Shown here piece after piece: positions 1-9,347 of a DNA stretch of 64,000 nucleotides. The notes below the pieces were generated by a model. The model saw only the letters and a program-made list of their open reading frames with translations. It searched no databases and was not told the DNA's origin. The stretch is taken from assembly GCA_958450365.1 (NCBI GenBank), contig CAUEEP010000733.1, positions 744,001-808,000 of the forward strand. The letters are read 5' to 3'. The first letter of the stretch is position 1; the number at the start of each line of letters is the position of its first letter. The translations under genes were made by a program, and so were the position numbers. Source of the stretch: Mesorhabditis belari (lineage: Eukaryota > Nematoda > Chromadorea > Rhabditida > Rhabditidae).

Positions 1-597
1 AAGCAAGTCGATCAAAAATCAAAACTTAATTACTCTAGCTGTTTCTAATTAAGTTTCTAATAGCTGTCTCTAGCCTCTAGCAATGTCTCTAACTTAATTA
101 CTCTGGCCAACTTGTTTCTAATTAACTTTCTGGGTTAAATGCTGATTTGAGTCGACTTATATTTTACAAAAGACAGTTTTCTCTCAATTTTTACCAAATT
201 TATTACAGTTTACAATTTCAATAACTAAACAGGATAACTAACTAAACTAACTAATATAACTAATCTAACTAACTAAGTTAACTAATCTAACTAACTAAAC
301 TAACTAACTAATCTAACTAACTAAACTAACTAACTAATCTAACTAATCTAACTAACTAAACTAACTAGTCTAACTAACTAATCTAACTAATATAACTAAC
401 TGATCTAACTAATATAACAAACTAAACTAACTAACTTTCAATAACTAACTAAACAGTTAAAAACTAAAATTAAGAAACAAACTTTCTCGTTTATTCAAAA
501 TCCCTTTAATTGTCCTTTTAGTTATTTTAACTTTACTCAACAGCTATCTTTTAAAATTCTGATTTAACAAGTGAAATCGTTGTAGTCGATTACATAT
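1..597. repeat. AT-rich sequence with CTAACTAA-type tandem repeat
   Basis: No coding exon is visible. From about 231 to 437 the DNA is a degenerate tandem array of the words CTAACTAA and CTAATCTAACTAA. The rest is AT-rich. If the lipase gene downstream is complete, its earlier exons lie left of the window or were lost; this stretch behaves like intron or intergenic DNA. Confidence 0.7.
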
Positions 598-819
598 TAC
601 CGTATTTTCTCTAATAGTAGTGCACCCTGAGCATCGCCTAAATTCCTCGAAATCTCGAAGACCGTTTATCAGAACCTATCGATGTGGGATCGGAAAATGT
701 AGCCGACCATGAGATCTAATGGGGGATTTGAGTGTTGAGCTTCTGCAAAAGCTTCGAAACCGTCAAATACTCGCCAACTCGGCTCGCCGGGGTGCACTAC
801 TATTAGAGAAAATACGGTA
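598..819. mobile_element. MITE, family 1, with near-perfect terminal inverted repeats
   Basis: The two ends are perfect inverted repeats of about 30 bp, beginning TACCGTATTTTCTCTAATAG at 598 and ending with its complement at 819. The outermost TA may be the duplicated target dinucleotide, as for Tc1/mariner-type elements. The element is about 220 bp and has no transposase, so it is non-autonomous. Two degraded relatives lie at 35355-35562 and 35679-35948. Confidence 0.85.
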
Positions 820-914
820 GAAAACGAAATCTCTACTGGGACTAAAGTTATGTGGTGAACAGAGAAACAAACCAATTTTGCTTCTTTATAATAAATAAAA
901 TCTTCATTCTCTAG

Positions 915-1562
915 GAATTCGTCGATGGTGGCCTTAGCAACAATCTGCCACGAGTTGACGGGATGAGAACGGTGGCCATCTCTCCATTCGCCTCACATGA
1001 TGCCGAAATCTCTCCCCTCGTCAACACGGCAGCTGATTGGATGATCACACTTGGGCAACAGTCGATTAAAGTTTGTAAAACATGATTTAATTGAGAGGCA
1101 ATCGCAAAGACAAGCAAAGAAAGCTTCATTTACAAGAATGGAAGGGTTAGACTCAATGGTTGTTGATGATTTTCTAAAGAAAAGTTTAAAATCTAAAAGG
1201 TTATACAATTTTGTTATTCCCCGCAAAGTTAGCATATCTTAAAGCTTTGTTTTGAAGCTTTTAAAATACAAAAATTGCAGCAGTATAAAAGGATTGATGC
1301 AGATGGGAAATTTTTCGAGAATTTAATACCAAAATTACCTTAAAGTTTTAAGTTCTAAAGCTAGATCGAAAGCTATTTGATAGGTTTTCAATCAAATCCT
1401 TCATTACAGCTAAATCGTATCAATGGTGTTCGTGCAATGGATGCTTTATTTCCGCCACGCCCCGACGTCGTTCAGCGATATTATGAAGAGGGATTTTCCG
1501 ATGCTTTTCGTTTCCTCTGTCTCAACAATCTCATCAAGCGACAAAATGGGACACAAGTTTAA
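915..1562 (+). CDS. Patatin-like phospholipase (ATGL/PNPLA2-type) 3' part, partial
   Basis: Two phase-compatible exons are visible, 915-1070 and 1410-1562. The first encodes FVDGGLSNNLP followed by TVAISPFASHDAEISP. This is the catalytic-aspartate DGG motif and following strand of the patatin domain, closest in character to adipose triglyceride lipase (SPFSGESDICP in vertebrates). The second encodes LFPPRPDVVQRYYEEGFSDA, matching the LFPPEP...GYRDGLRFL helix after the ATGL core. Such enzymes hydrolyse triacylglycerol at lipid droplets with a Ser-Asp dyad. The GxGxxG and GxSxG exons are not seen; they would lie upstream, off the window. The frame closes at 1562, shorter than the family's usual C-terminus, so a further exon (weak GT near 1554) or a truncated gene are both possible. 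Confidence 0.75.
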
Positions 1563-1811
1563 ATTGGATTCATTTATCTGCAAAAAAGGCTTGTTTGCAA
1601 AAAGGCAAAAAGGCTTTTCTTGGTTCCAGACCGAAAGTACAGTCATTTCCCTGTTATAAATAATTCAAGGAATCGGGAAAAGTGTTACTTAGAATGGCGA
1701 CGACTATAGAGGTTTTTGGTTTGCTGAGAATCATCACATTACTTTATAAGACCTTGTTCATTACCCTAAAAGATATTAGTAAAGAAAAACTTTTAGAAAA
1801 GGCAAACAAGA

Positions 1812-2096
1812 TACCGTATTTCTTCGAATAGAAGACCGGGTAAAGAGTATGATCGCGTACTCCTGCGTAGCAGCCCTTTTTAAAACTTCTTTTCTGCACA
1901 AAAGCTTTCAATGAAGTGCTATAGAGCTGGAAAATGGCTCAAAAATCTGTTAGCTCATTTGGCATTTTTGAATCATTTTCCAGCCCTATAGCACTTCATT
2001 GAAAGCTTTTATGCAGAAAAGAAATTTTAAAAAGGGCTGCTACGCAGGAGTACGCGATCATACTCTTTACCCGGTCTTCTATTCGAAGAAATACCG
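1812..2096. mobile_element. Foldback element with arms of about 125 bp (MITE, family 2)
   Basis: The left arm starts TACCGTATTTCTTCGAATAG and runs through GGGTAAAGAGTATGATCGCG to about 1945. The right arm is its near-perfect reverse complement to 2096. Only a short centre near 1950 is unpaired, so transcripts would form a long hairpin. No coding capacity. The ends resemble families 1 and 3 in starting TACCGTA. Confidence 0.85.
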
Positions 2097-2667
2097 TGTA
2101 TGAGCACAAAAGGAAAATGATTTTTTCGATTAATGATTATGAAATGAAAGAATAATTATGAAGGTCTTTTAAAAGAACACATTTTAGCAATTAGCTGAAT
2201 ATCTTTTGAGTTCAAAAAGCAATTACTTTATAGAGTGCGAAATTTTTACATCTTTCTTCATAATTATCATATCGAATATTCTCGAAGCTCTACAGCCTTG
2301 CCTTTTCCAGCAAAAAAAAAGGGTGCACAAATGTCTAGGTGCGCAAAAAAAAAAAGGTCGCATTTGTCCCACCCCTCTTTATCTTTATCTTTACCTTGAA
2401 ATTCTTTTACTCATAAGAGGCGGATAATTTGTTCTAATGTAATATTAGCACTGGCCGGGAAATTTTTGATGAGCTATTTATAACGGCGGGGATGACTGTA
2501 CATAAAAAGACCCCTATTTAGCTTTTTTCTTTATCGTTATTTTCATTAAAATAGCCCTTTGCTTTTGACTTGTGTCGAAATTGTATACCGAAATTATATA
2601 CCGAAATTATATATAATTACATACATATCGATGTCATTTTTATTCATTTTTATGCATAATCTTTGTT

Positions 2668-2770
2668 TCTTTTGCATTCTTTTGCATTCTTTTGCATTCT
2701 TTTGCATTCTTTTGCTTTCTTTTGCTTTCTTTTGCTTTCTTTTGCTTTCTTTTGCATTCTTTTGCATAAT
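2668..2770. repeat. 10-bp tandem repeat (CTTTTGCATT)n
   Basis: About ten copies of a 10-bp unit, CTTTTGCATT, with a central block changed to CTTTTGCTTT. The open frame across it is a by-product of the repeat and is not called as a gene. Confidence 0.85.
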
Positions 2771-2977
2771 TTCCCTATCAATCCGGTGATTCTAGTCGAA
2801 AAATGCTTGCCAGTGCCTCAACTTTTCTTGCCAACTTTGTGAATGAAAGTTTTATTGAAGTTTTATTGAAGAAATAAATCCTTTTATTTAACAAATATTA
2901 ATCGTGAAAAGAGTTTTCTTTTAACTATTTAAATAGAAATAAAAAAAATTGAATTGATTTAAATTTAAAATGCAGAT

Positions 2978-5900
2978 ATGTCGATGGTTGGCCTTCTTTG
3001 TGGGCGAATATTCCGTTTTCTTCAATCATTTCTCGGCATTTTCAAGCGAGCATTGTGCTTTTTGAGGAAAAGAGACAATAATATTGGAGAATTGCCGTTT
3101 ACAGGTTGGGAAAAATGAAAAATTGAAGAAATTTGTCAGATTCTAGTTTTAAATGTAGGTTTTTAGCTTTTAGAACAGGCTCTAAACAAGCTCTAAACAA
3201 GGCTAGAGTTGTTGGGGAATTGAACAAGATTCTGTAGTCATTTTTCTTTCTTTTCTATCACAAATCTTTCATCTTTGTATACAAAAATCTTATTTTAGAA
3301 AGAAAATTGATTTGTGTTTAGGAAATCGATAAGATTTCCTGAAAAATCGATGAATTTAGTCGCTGTTCAACGGTCTCCATCCGAAGATTCACTACAATAC
3401 AGCCAAAAACCTGTTGACTCATGGGATTCAAGTTGGGAACAAAAAGCTGAAGTTGATGGAAAGATTGAACAGTATCGATTGGAACAAGTTAGTGAAAAAT
3501 TGAAGAATTTGGATTAACAATTGAAGGCTTAATAATCAAAGGCTTAATAATCAAAGGCTTAATAATCAAAGGCTTAATAATCAAAGGCTTAATAAGCAAA
3601 GGCTTAATAATCAAAGGCTTAATAATCAAAGGCTTAATAATCAAAGGCTTAATAAGCAAAGGCTTAATAATCAAAGGCTTAATAATCAAAGGCTTAATAA
3701 TCAAAGGCTTAACAATGATTCCAGGAAAAACAGCGAACAAAATCCGTTGAAGCATCGGATGAGCCAAATTTCTTTGATGACATGGCTCCAGATATTAAAA
3801 AAGCGAAAAAGGTTGAAGAAGTGTGGGGATTTTAAAGCTTTCTATGTTTCCAGGTTCTTCTGAAAACAAAACGATCCGGTGTACACCAATCGAGAAATCT
3901 TTTCGATTTTAATAATGACGGGATCACAGCTCTGACAACGGTTTGTAAATAGTTGGATTGAGTAAAAGATTATTAATCAATTAATAAGAATTAATCATTA
4001 AATTTATTCTAAATATAGTTTAGAACATTTTTAATAACAAAAATTAGTCATTTAAGTCATGTTACTTAAAAAAAAAATGTTAAATTTAACCTTTTGTAAT
4101 AACATTTTAGTTAAAAACATCAATTTTTAACGAATTTTTGTGTAAATTGATTAATTTTCTGGATTTTTAGAAATTTCTCCTTGTGCAAATAGAAAATAAG
4201 CAATTTTGCCGACTAAATCATCACCTAGACACCCATCTTTTTCTTTCTTTTTCTTTCATTTCCATTTTAAAAACTGTACCGAAATCCTGGGAATCGGCTT
4301 TTCCCCCCATCCACTGGCAATAAATTCTAAACCTTTCCCAAAAGACATTCACGATTTTATCTTTTCTTCCATCTTTCCCCCTAGGCGTCACCAAGGCGCG
4401 CGAAAAAACTTCCCTGAAAACCGGGGATTCCTTCTCTCCTTCTTTCAACCTTGATCCTAATCGTTGCTTGATTTTAAAGCTTAAACAAACAAAACTATGG
4501 ATGTCACAAAACATTCCTAAAGATTTAAAACATCCCTGAAAACCGGGGATTCCTTCTCTCCTTCTTTCAACCTTGATCCTAATCGCTGCTTGATTTTAAA
4601 GCTTAAACAAACAAAACTATGGATGTCACTAAACATTCCTAAAGAGTTAAAAAGAAAAGAAAATTGTTTTAATAATTTTCAAATTTTGAAAGCCAATATA
4701 TCAAATTTTTTATTTAAAAACAATTGCATTTGAATAAAGATCAATGAGATACAACCGGTTCCTCGATTTTCGGCGCCTGATTCTCTTTCTGTAGATCGTA
4801 CTTGCTTTGGAAACGCTCCAAACGCAGCTTTAATAGATTCAATCGGTGTTGCTCAGCTTCTTCGAGTTTCTAGAATGAAAAAAGATTTAAGATTCAAGTA
4901 AATTCTTCCATTTCTCACCTCGGCTTGACAACTATCCATCTCTTTCTGATATTGACAGACTTCAATTCTTGCATCGACTCTTGAATCACCATCTCTTTCC
5001 ATTTCAATATCACGAATGTAATGATTAACTCCAAGTACAGGTTCGGCTCGAATCGATGGACCCAAAACGGGGATTGAGTCCCAATCTCTCCACGCACAAC
5101 GCTCACCACGATTATCTAGAATATTACAAATGTTAAGAGATCAAGAGGAAAAGAATTGGCAACAGGAGTCTTTCTTGTTCGTTTGAAAGACACATGCGTT
5201 AATCATTCGGCCATGCCTGAGAGCCGTTGATTACTTGGCCACTCGGCCATGCTTGAGACGCAGTTAACCCCTCGGCCATGCCTGAGAGCCGTTGATCACT
5301 TGGGCACTCGGCCATGCTTGAGACGCAGTTAACCCCTCGGCCATGCCTGAGAGCTGTTGATCACTTCACCACTCGGCCATGTTTGAGAGGCGTTAATCCA
5401 ATGGCGTAGTGCGAGCGCTTTTCTCTCTCGCTCACACGACGCGAGTTCGACTCCCACTCGCGTCAGCACTTTTGGTTTTTTAGAAATTTAAAAACATGTT
5501 GCACAACTACATGAAATTTTAATTCAAACTAATTATAAGCCATTTGAAACGGCTCACTGGGGGTGGAGGAATAGTGCTCACAAACAGAAAGACACAGTTC
5601 TTTTAGATAACAAATATTTTCTTGGTGTTGAGCTGTTTAATTTAAATATTTTTAATATCATTAGCTTTGTAAAGTCTTTTTCTATCGATTGGTAGAAGAA
5701 ATATTTAAATTAGAAAGCTTTACACTAAGAAATTCGAGTTTAAAGTTAGATTGGTAATGGGAAAAGGGGTTCTATAATGTTTAAAAAGATTCTTTTTAAC
5801 AATTAAACTAACCAGATTCAATTTTTGTCGCAAACGATGTACAACAAAGTGCCATTAACGATTTAGAGTTGATTAAGAGGCCAGAAACGAAAGTCCTTCT

Positions 5901-7227
5901 TCCAGAGAATGCCTCATATCCAACCGTTGATGAGCAATTGTGTTTCCATTCACACGCAATTGCACAATGATATGGAACGAATGGAGCACAAACTGCCTAG
6001 AATTTATTCTTTAACTTTAACTTATTTAACAATCAATTACCATATTACTTTCCAAAGCGAACAACTTTTGCCCAACATAACATTGAATCGCTGCCAAAGC
6101 TAACGTCGGAGCTAATATTAAGAGAAAAAGGCTTCGTGACATTTCTAAACTTTTAAACTTTCAAAAAAAGTCTTTAAACAATCTTTTTAAAGTCTTTTAA
6201 ACTCTCTTTCTTTCTTTTTTAAAGTCTTTAAACAATCTTAAAAGGAACGGAAATAAATGATCTAAAATAAACATAGATTGGCAAAAGTGGCAAGTGAAAA
6301 TGGGGAAGCTGGATGGCATGGCGAGTCATGGATAGATCAAATCGGCGGAGATCCGATCGCTTGTTCAGCTCAGCACCTCCATTCAAGCGTTGCATCCCCT
6401 CCCCTCCCACCCAGCCTCAGGCAAATCTTTTCTCTTCTCTTTTTTTGCCCCTTTTTTTTACCCCTTTTCACTCATTTTCTCTATTTCCCCCCAATCATTG
6501 CTTTGATGTTTCCAATTTTGACAAGGGAAAGTGCTCAATTGAATGCGATTTTGGAAAAACAGACAATTGACACAATTGGGAGAGAAAGTTAAGCATTATA
6601 TTTGTCTTACTTTTTGGGAGGAGGGATTCTTGGGGTATTTCAATGGACTGAAGAAGCAAAAACCTTCTCTCTTTCTCTAGAAGTCAGAGTGTGCTATACA
6701 GTTTATTTCAAAAAAACACCAAAAGTCATATAAACTTTTTCTATTGTAGAATGACTTCCAGGATTTGCAAAAGACATTTTCTAGAGCGGCTTGCAAATGA
6801 TGGACGATCAACCACTTGAGCAACAAGATGCTTGGGGTGAGGCTGAGGCGGATGACTCGATGCTAGCACAGGTGACTCTTTAACAATGAATTTGACCAAG
6901 AACTACATGAAATGAATGTACGAGACTTGAATTTGAATATAGAATATTGTAAAAGATCTAGTCTTAACATTTTGGCCTTAAAAGAATCGATTTTACAATA
7001 CCTATGAAAACAAAAATTTTAAATTTAAGCAAACTCCACAAATCGTAGATAAAACTCAACGATGATATCCAGGATTCACAAAAATTTCATCAAAATCATC
7101 AAACTTTCAGCAAAAGCAACTCGAATTAGAGCAAAAGCGAAAAGCCCGTCTCGAAGAGCATTCCCAGCGAAATCAACGGATACAAAAATCTCGAAATCTC
7201 GAAAATCAACAGATCTCAATCTCTTAA
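2978..7227 (+). CDS. EBAG9/RCAS1-like membrane protein
   Basis: Phase-consistent six-exon model: 2978-3104, 3360-3487, 3725-3811, 3854-3940, 6785-6871, 7111-7227. It gives 210 aa; human EBAG9 has 213. Residues 3-35 are a hydrophobic and basic segment (FRFLQSFLGIFKRALCFLRK) like the N-terminal membrane anchor of EBAG9. Then come LPFTV (LPTTV in human), VDSWDSSWEQ (VEEWTSWDED), EPNFFDDMAPDIKKAKK (EPDYFKDMTPTIRKTQK) and a polar C-terminal coiled coil (QKQLELEQKRKARLEEHSQR). EBAG9 is a Golgi and vesicle protein that restrains regulated secretion; that role is inferred. The exon 2 acceptor was set at 3360 by phase. Intron 4 is 2.8 kb and holds an antisense gene and repeats. The last two exons are less similar than the first four. 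Confidence 0.8.
3526..3713. repeat. 15-bp tandem repeat in EBAG9-like intron 2
   Basis: About 12-13 copies of GGCTTAATAATCAAA, some with AATAAGC. The repeat sits between exon 2 and the acceptor of exon 3. It opens a long frame on the minus strand, which is a shadow. Confidence 0.9.
4412..4655. repeat. Direct tandem duplication, about 122 bp
   Basis: Two nearly identical copies start CCCTGAAAACCGGGGATTCC at about 4412 and 4534 and end with CACTAAACATTCCTAAAGA. They lie in EBAG9-like intron 4, downstream (on the minus strand) of the nested gene. A pyrimidine-rich, GC-richer island (4206-4450) overlaps the first copy. Confidence 0.85.
4741..5949 (-). CDS. Small nested gene, acidic coiled-coil protein, unknown family
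   Basis: Phase-consistent three-exon model on the minus strand: 5949-5925, 5115-4919, 4869-4741, giving 116 aa. The start METQLLIN follows an in-frame stop. Exon 2 encodes RCAWRDWDSIPVLGPSIRAE and then VNHYIRDIEMERDGDSRVDA. Exon 3 is a Leu/Glu/Gln-rich helix (LEEAEQHRLNLLKLRLERF) ending in PKIEEPVVSH. There is no signal peptide or membrane segment. It lies wholly inside intron 4 of the EBAG9-like gene on the opposite strand, with a satellite and a tRNA-like unit in its own first intron. The middle vaguely recalls complex I subunit NDUFB10, but not enough to name it. All three junctions keep frame, which is the main support. Confidence 0.6.
5190..5398. repeat. Tandem repeat built on CTCGGCCATGCCTGAGA
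   Basis: At least six copies of a unit of about 30-37 bp containing ACTCGGCCATGCTTGAGA and CGTTGATCAC or CAGTTAACCC, arranged as a higher-order pair of about 70 bp. It is GC-rich against its surroundings and runs directly into a tRNA-like sequence. Confidence 0.8.
5400..5470 (+). repeat. tRNA-derived SINE-like unit with Pol III A and B boxes
   Basis: TGGCGTAGTGCGAGC at 5402 matches the tRNA A-box pattern TGGCnnAGTGG. GAGTTCGACTCCC at about 5443 matches the B box GGTTCGANTCC. The spacing is tRNA-like, but the acceptor and T stems do not fold canonically: the T-arm pairs as ACGCGAG/CTCGCGT with an 11-nt loop. It is therefore called tRNA-like, not a tRNA gene. Confidence 0.5.
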
Positions 7228-7399
7228 TTCTTTCCTTTTTCCTTCTTTCATTTATCTTTCTTATTTTCCTATTTAAAAAACTGTGATTTGTGTTGTTGTT
7301 GAGAAATTTATGGGTGTTTTTCATTTGGTTAACCAGAATCATCTTCTTTAAATACATTTTTGTGCACATAAAGAAATTCATCAAACTTTCAGCAAAAGA

Positions 7400-7512
7400 T
7401 GATGCTTTTGCTTCATCAACTTCATCAGCTTCATCAGCTTCATCAGCTTCATCAACTTCATCAGCTTCATCAGCTTCATCAGCTTCATCAGCTTCATCAG
7501 CTTCATCAGCAA
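7400..7512. repeat. 9-bp microsatellite (CTTCATCAG)n in a copy of an EBAG9-like acceptor
   Basis: About 12 copies of CTTCATCAG. The left flank, TCATCAAACTTTCAGCAAAAG (7379), repeats the intron/exon junction of the last EBAG9-like exon (7092-7116). The right flank, CAGCAAAAGCACCCCGAATTA, resembles the start of that exon. The array therefore seems to have grown inside a duplicate of the junction. Confidence 0.75.
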
Positions 7513-7762
7513 AAGCACCCCGAATTACCTCGATTAAATTCTCTATACATTCCAGAAAGCAAATTCTTACATATAAATTCTTTCAAAAGTTTCTTCAATT
7601 CCGTCAAAAACATCAACGTTTCCCTTGAAGTGGTTTTTGTTGTCTCTTCGTCACTCCACAGTCAAGAGTGCGATGATCAATGACCAGACTGGACATCATC
7701 AAACAACAAAGAGAACTGGAATCGGTGAAATCGATGATTTATGACAATGCACGTAGGAAAGT

Positions 7763-8560
7763 TGGGTAAATAACGAACGGAATTTGGACTTTTCTATAAC
7801 CAAATTTCATAAGGATCATTTTAAAATCAATCCCAAGTCGATCTGACAATTGAAAATCGAGTTATAGAGTAAAATAGAAGGGTCCCCAAACTCCGAGACT
7901 CACCACGGAATTGGATGGAATTTGGAAGGGTCTCCGAACTCCAAGACGCCTATCTGGAAGTTCAACTTTGACACAACTTTTCTCTATGTTCTTATACATG
8001 AGCATACAAAACAAATTCTACTTTTCTTTAGTCAAATTTAATGAGGATTCTTTTAAAAGCAATTACAAGGCAATGCAATTTCCACATCTTGAGTTATAGA
8101 CCGCTCAAGTTGATCAACTTTTGTAGGTAATTAGTTCAACTTTGACACAACTTTTCTCTATGTTCTTACACATGAGTATACAAACAAATTCTACTTTTCT
8201 TTAGTCAAATTTAATGGAGATTCTAATAAAACCAACCAAAAGTTCATTCAACTTCTATATCTCGAGTTATAGACCATTTAAGTGAATCGACTTTTCAGGC
8301 AGGTAGTTCAACTTTGACACAACTTTTCTCTATGTTCTTACACATGAGTATACAAAATAAATTGTACTTTTCTATAACCAAATTTAACGGGGATTCTTTT
8401 AAAACTAACCCTAAGTCGATCCGATCACTGAGAGTCGAGTTATAGAGTAAATTCGGAAAGTTCCCAAGCTCCCAGACTCGTAACGGAATTTGGAAGGGAA
8501 TTTGGAACTGTAAAAGTTGTAAAGTGAAATTTTCAACTGGCAACTGGTAGTGAACGAGTT
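7763..8560. repeat. Four diverged copies of a repeat of about 180-200 bp
   Basis: The words GTTCAACTTTGACACAACTT, TCTATGTTCTTACACATGAG and GAGTTATAGA recur three times or more, at about 7950, 8130 and 8305. A shorter relative starts near 7763. This looks like a dispersed repeat family or tandem duplication. No coding frame is conserved. Confidence 0.75.
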
Positions 8561-9347
8561 CTGACATTTGTAGAGTCGTTTACTCTAACTTTTTTATAAG
8601 AATCTTCTATAAGAAGAAATTCAAATCAGAAAATGATTTAGTAAAAGATTTTTAATTGAGTTTCGTTGAGAAAAGTTTCACGTGCTCACAATCCTCCCCG
8701 GAAAAATTCCTGCACTAATAAAAGTGTGAACATTACCATTTTTATCGTTTATATCGTGTCCGAATAGCGATTGACCGTAAAGATTTGAGTTTCGTTGAGA
8801 ATTTCAAGTTTCACGAATTCTCAGACCAATTGTGACAAACGAGATGAGTATTAAAGTTAAGAATTGCACAAATGAGTCGCTAAAACAATTCTTGATGAGC
8901 TTTGCAATGAAATTTTGTCGGATTTTCGTTTATCATTCATCATTTGGATGAATTTAGAAAAATTTGAGTTTCTTGTTTTTTGTTTTAAAAGGATTTACTA
9001 TTAAGGAATGCTTAAAATGAAAGATATTTCTAAAATTTAGAATTTTAAGTGATAATCCTCAAGTTTTAATGATTATATAGAATCTAATATCAATAAAAAT
9101 GCCATTGATCGCTTTCTAGAAAGCGGAAAAACACTCGATAACACGTCTGAACTGTTTGCGGAAGACTTGGAAAGAAGAAAGAAAAGGGAAAGAGAATGAT
9201 TGAATGTAAATAATGGAGAAGAATGGATGAGGTGGATGGGCAAGCGATCCTTTGAGTGGACTCTTCGATGTGACCAGTCTTTCCCGTATATAATGGTTGT
9301 GGAGACGATCATCCCCGCCGATTGGGCCTCAAACGTTCACTCCGATC

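Larger units (their letters stand above)
1563..2977. other. Intergenic region between lipase and EBAG9-like gene
   Basis: No convincing gene. It holds a foldback element at 1812-2096 and a 10-bp tandem repeat at 2668-2770, both listed separately. The remainder is AT-rich. A short pyrimidine-rich patch near 2365-2385 (CGCATTTGTCCCACCC) has a relative near 26230, so it may be a small dispersed repeat. Confidence 0.6.
7228..9347. other. Intergenic region with microsatellite and dispersed repeats
   Basis: It holds a 9-bp repeat at 7400-7512 and a diverged repeat family at 7763-8560. A possible short exon lies at about 7664-7742 (after CTCCACAG), reading MINDQTGHHQTTKRTG and ending in a stop. The patch 9085-9345 has short open frames on both strands. 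None could be tied to a family or joined to a neighbour. Confidence 0.5.

Noticed and set aside
4741..5115. Naming the nested gene NDUFB10 (complex I PDSW)
   Set aside because: A short RD-x-VD-x-x-I pattern and a cysteine spacing are suggestive, but the conserved N-terminal part of NDUFB10 is absent.
5400..5470. A functional tRNA gene
   Set aside because: The A and B boxes fit, but the acceptor and T stems do not pair in the canonical way and no anticodon arm is clear.
5818..5990. Plus-strand exons reading LIKRPETKVLLPENASYPTV or MPHIQPLMSNCVSIHTQLHN
   Set aside because: Neither frame joins in phase to EBAG9-like exons, and the region contains the first exon of the minus-strand nested gene.
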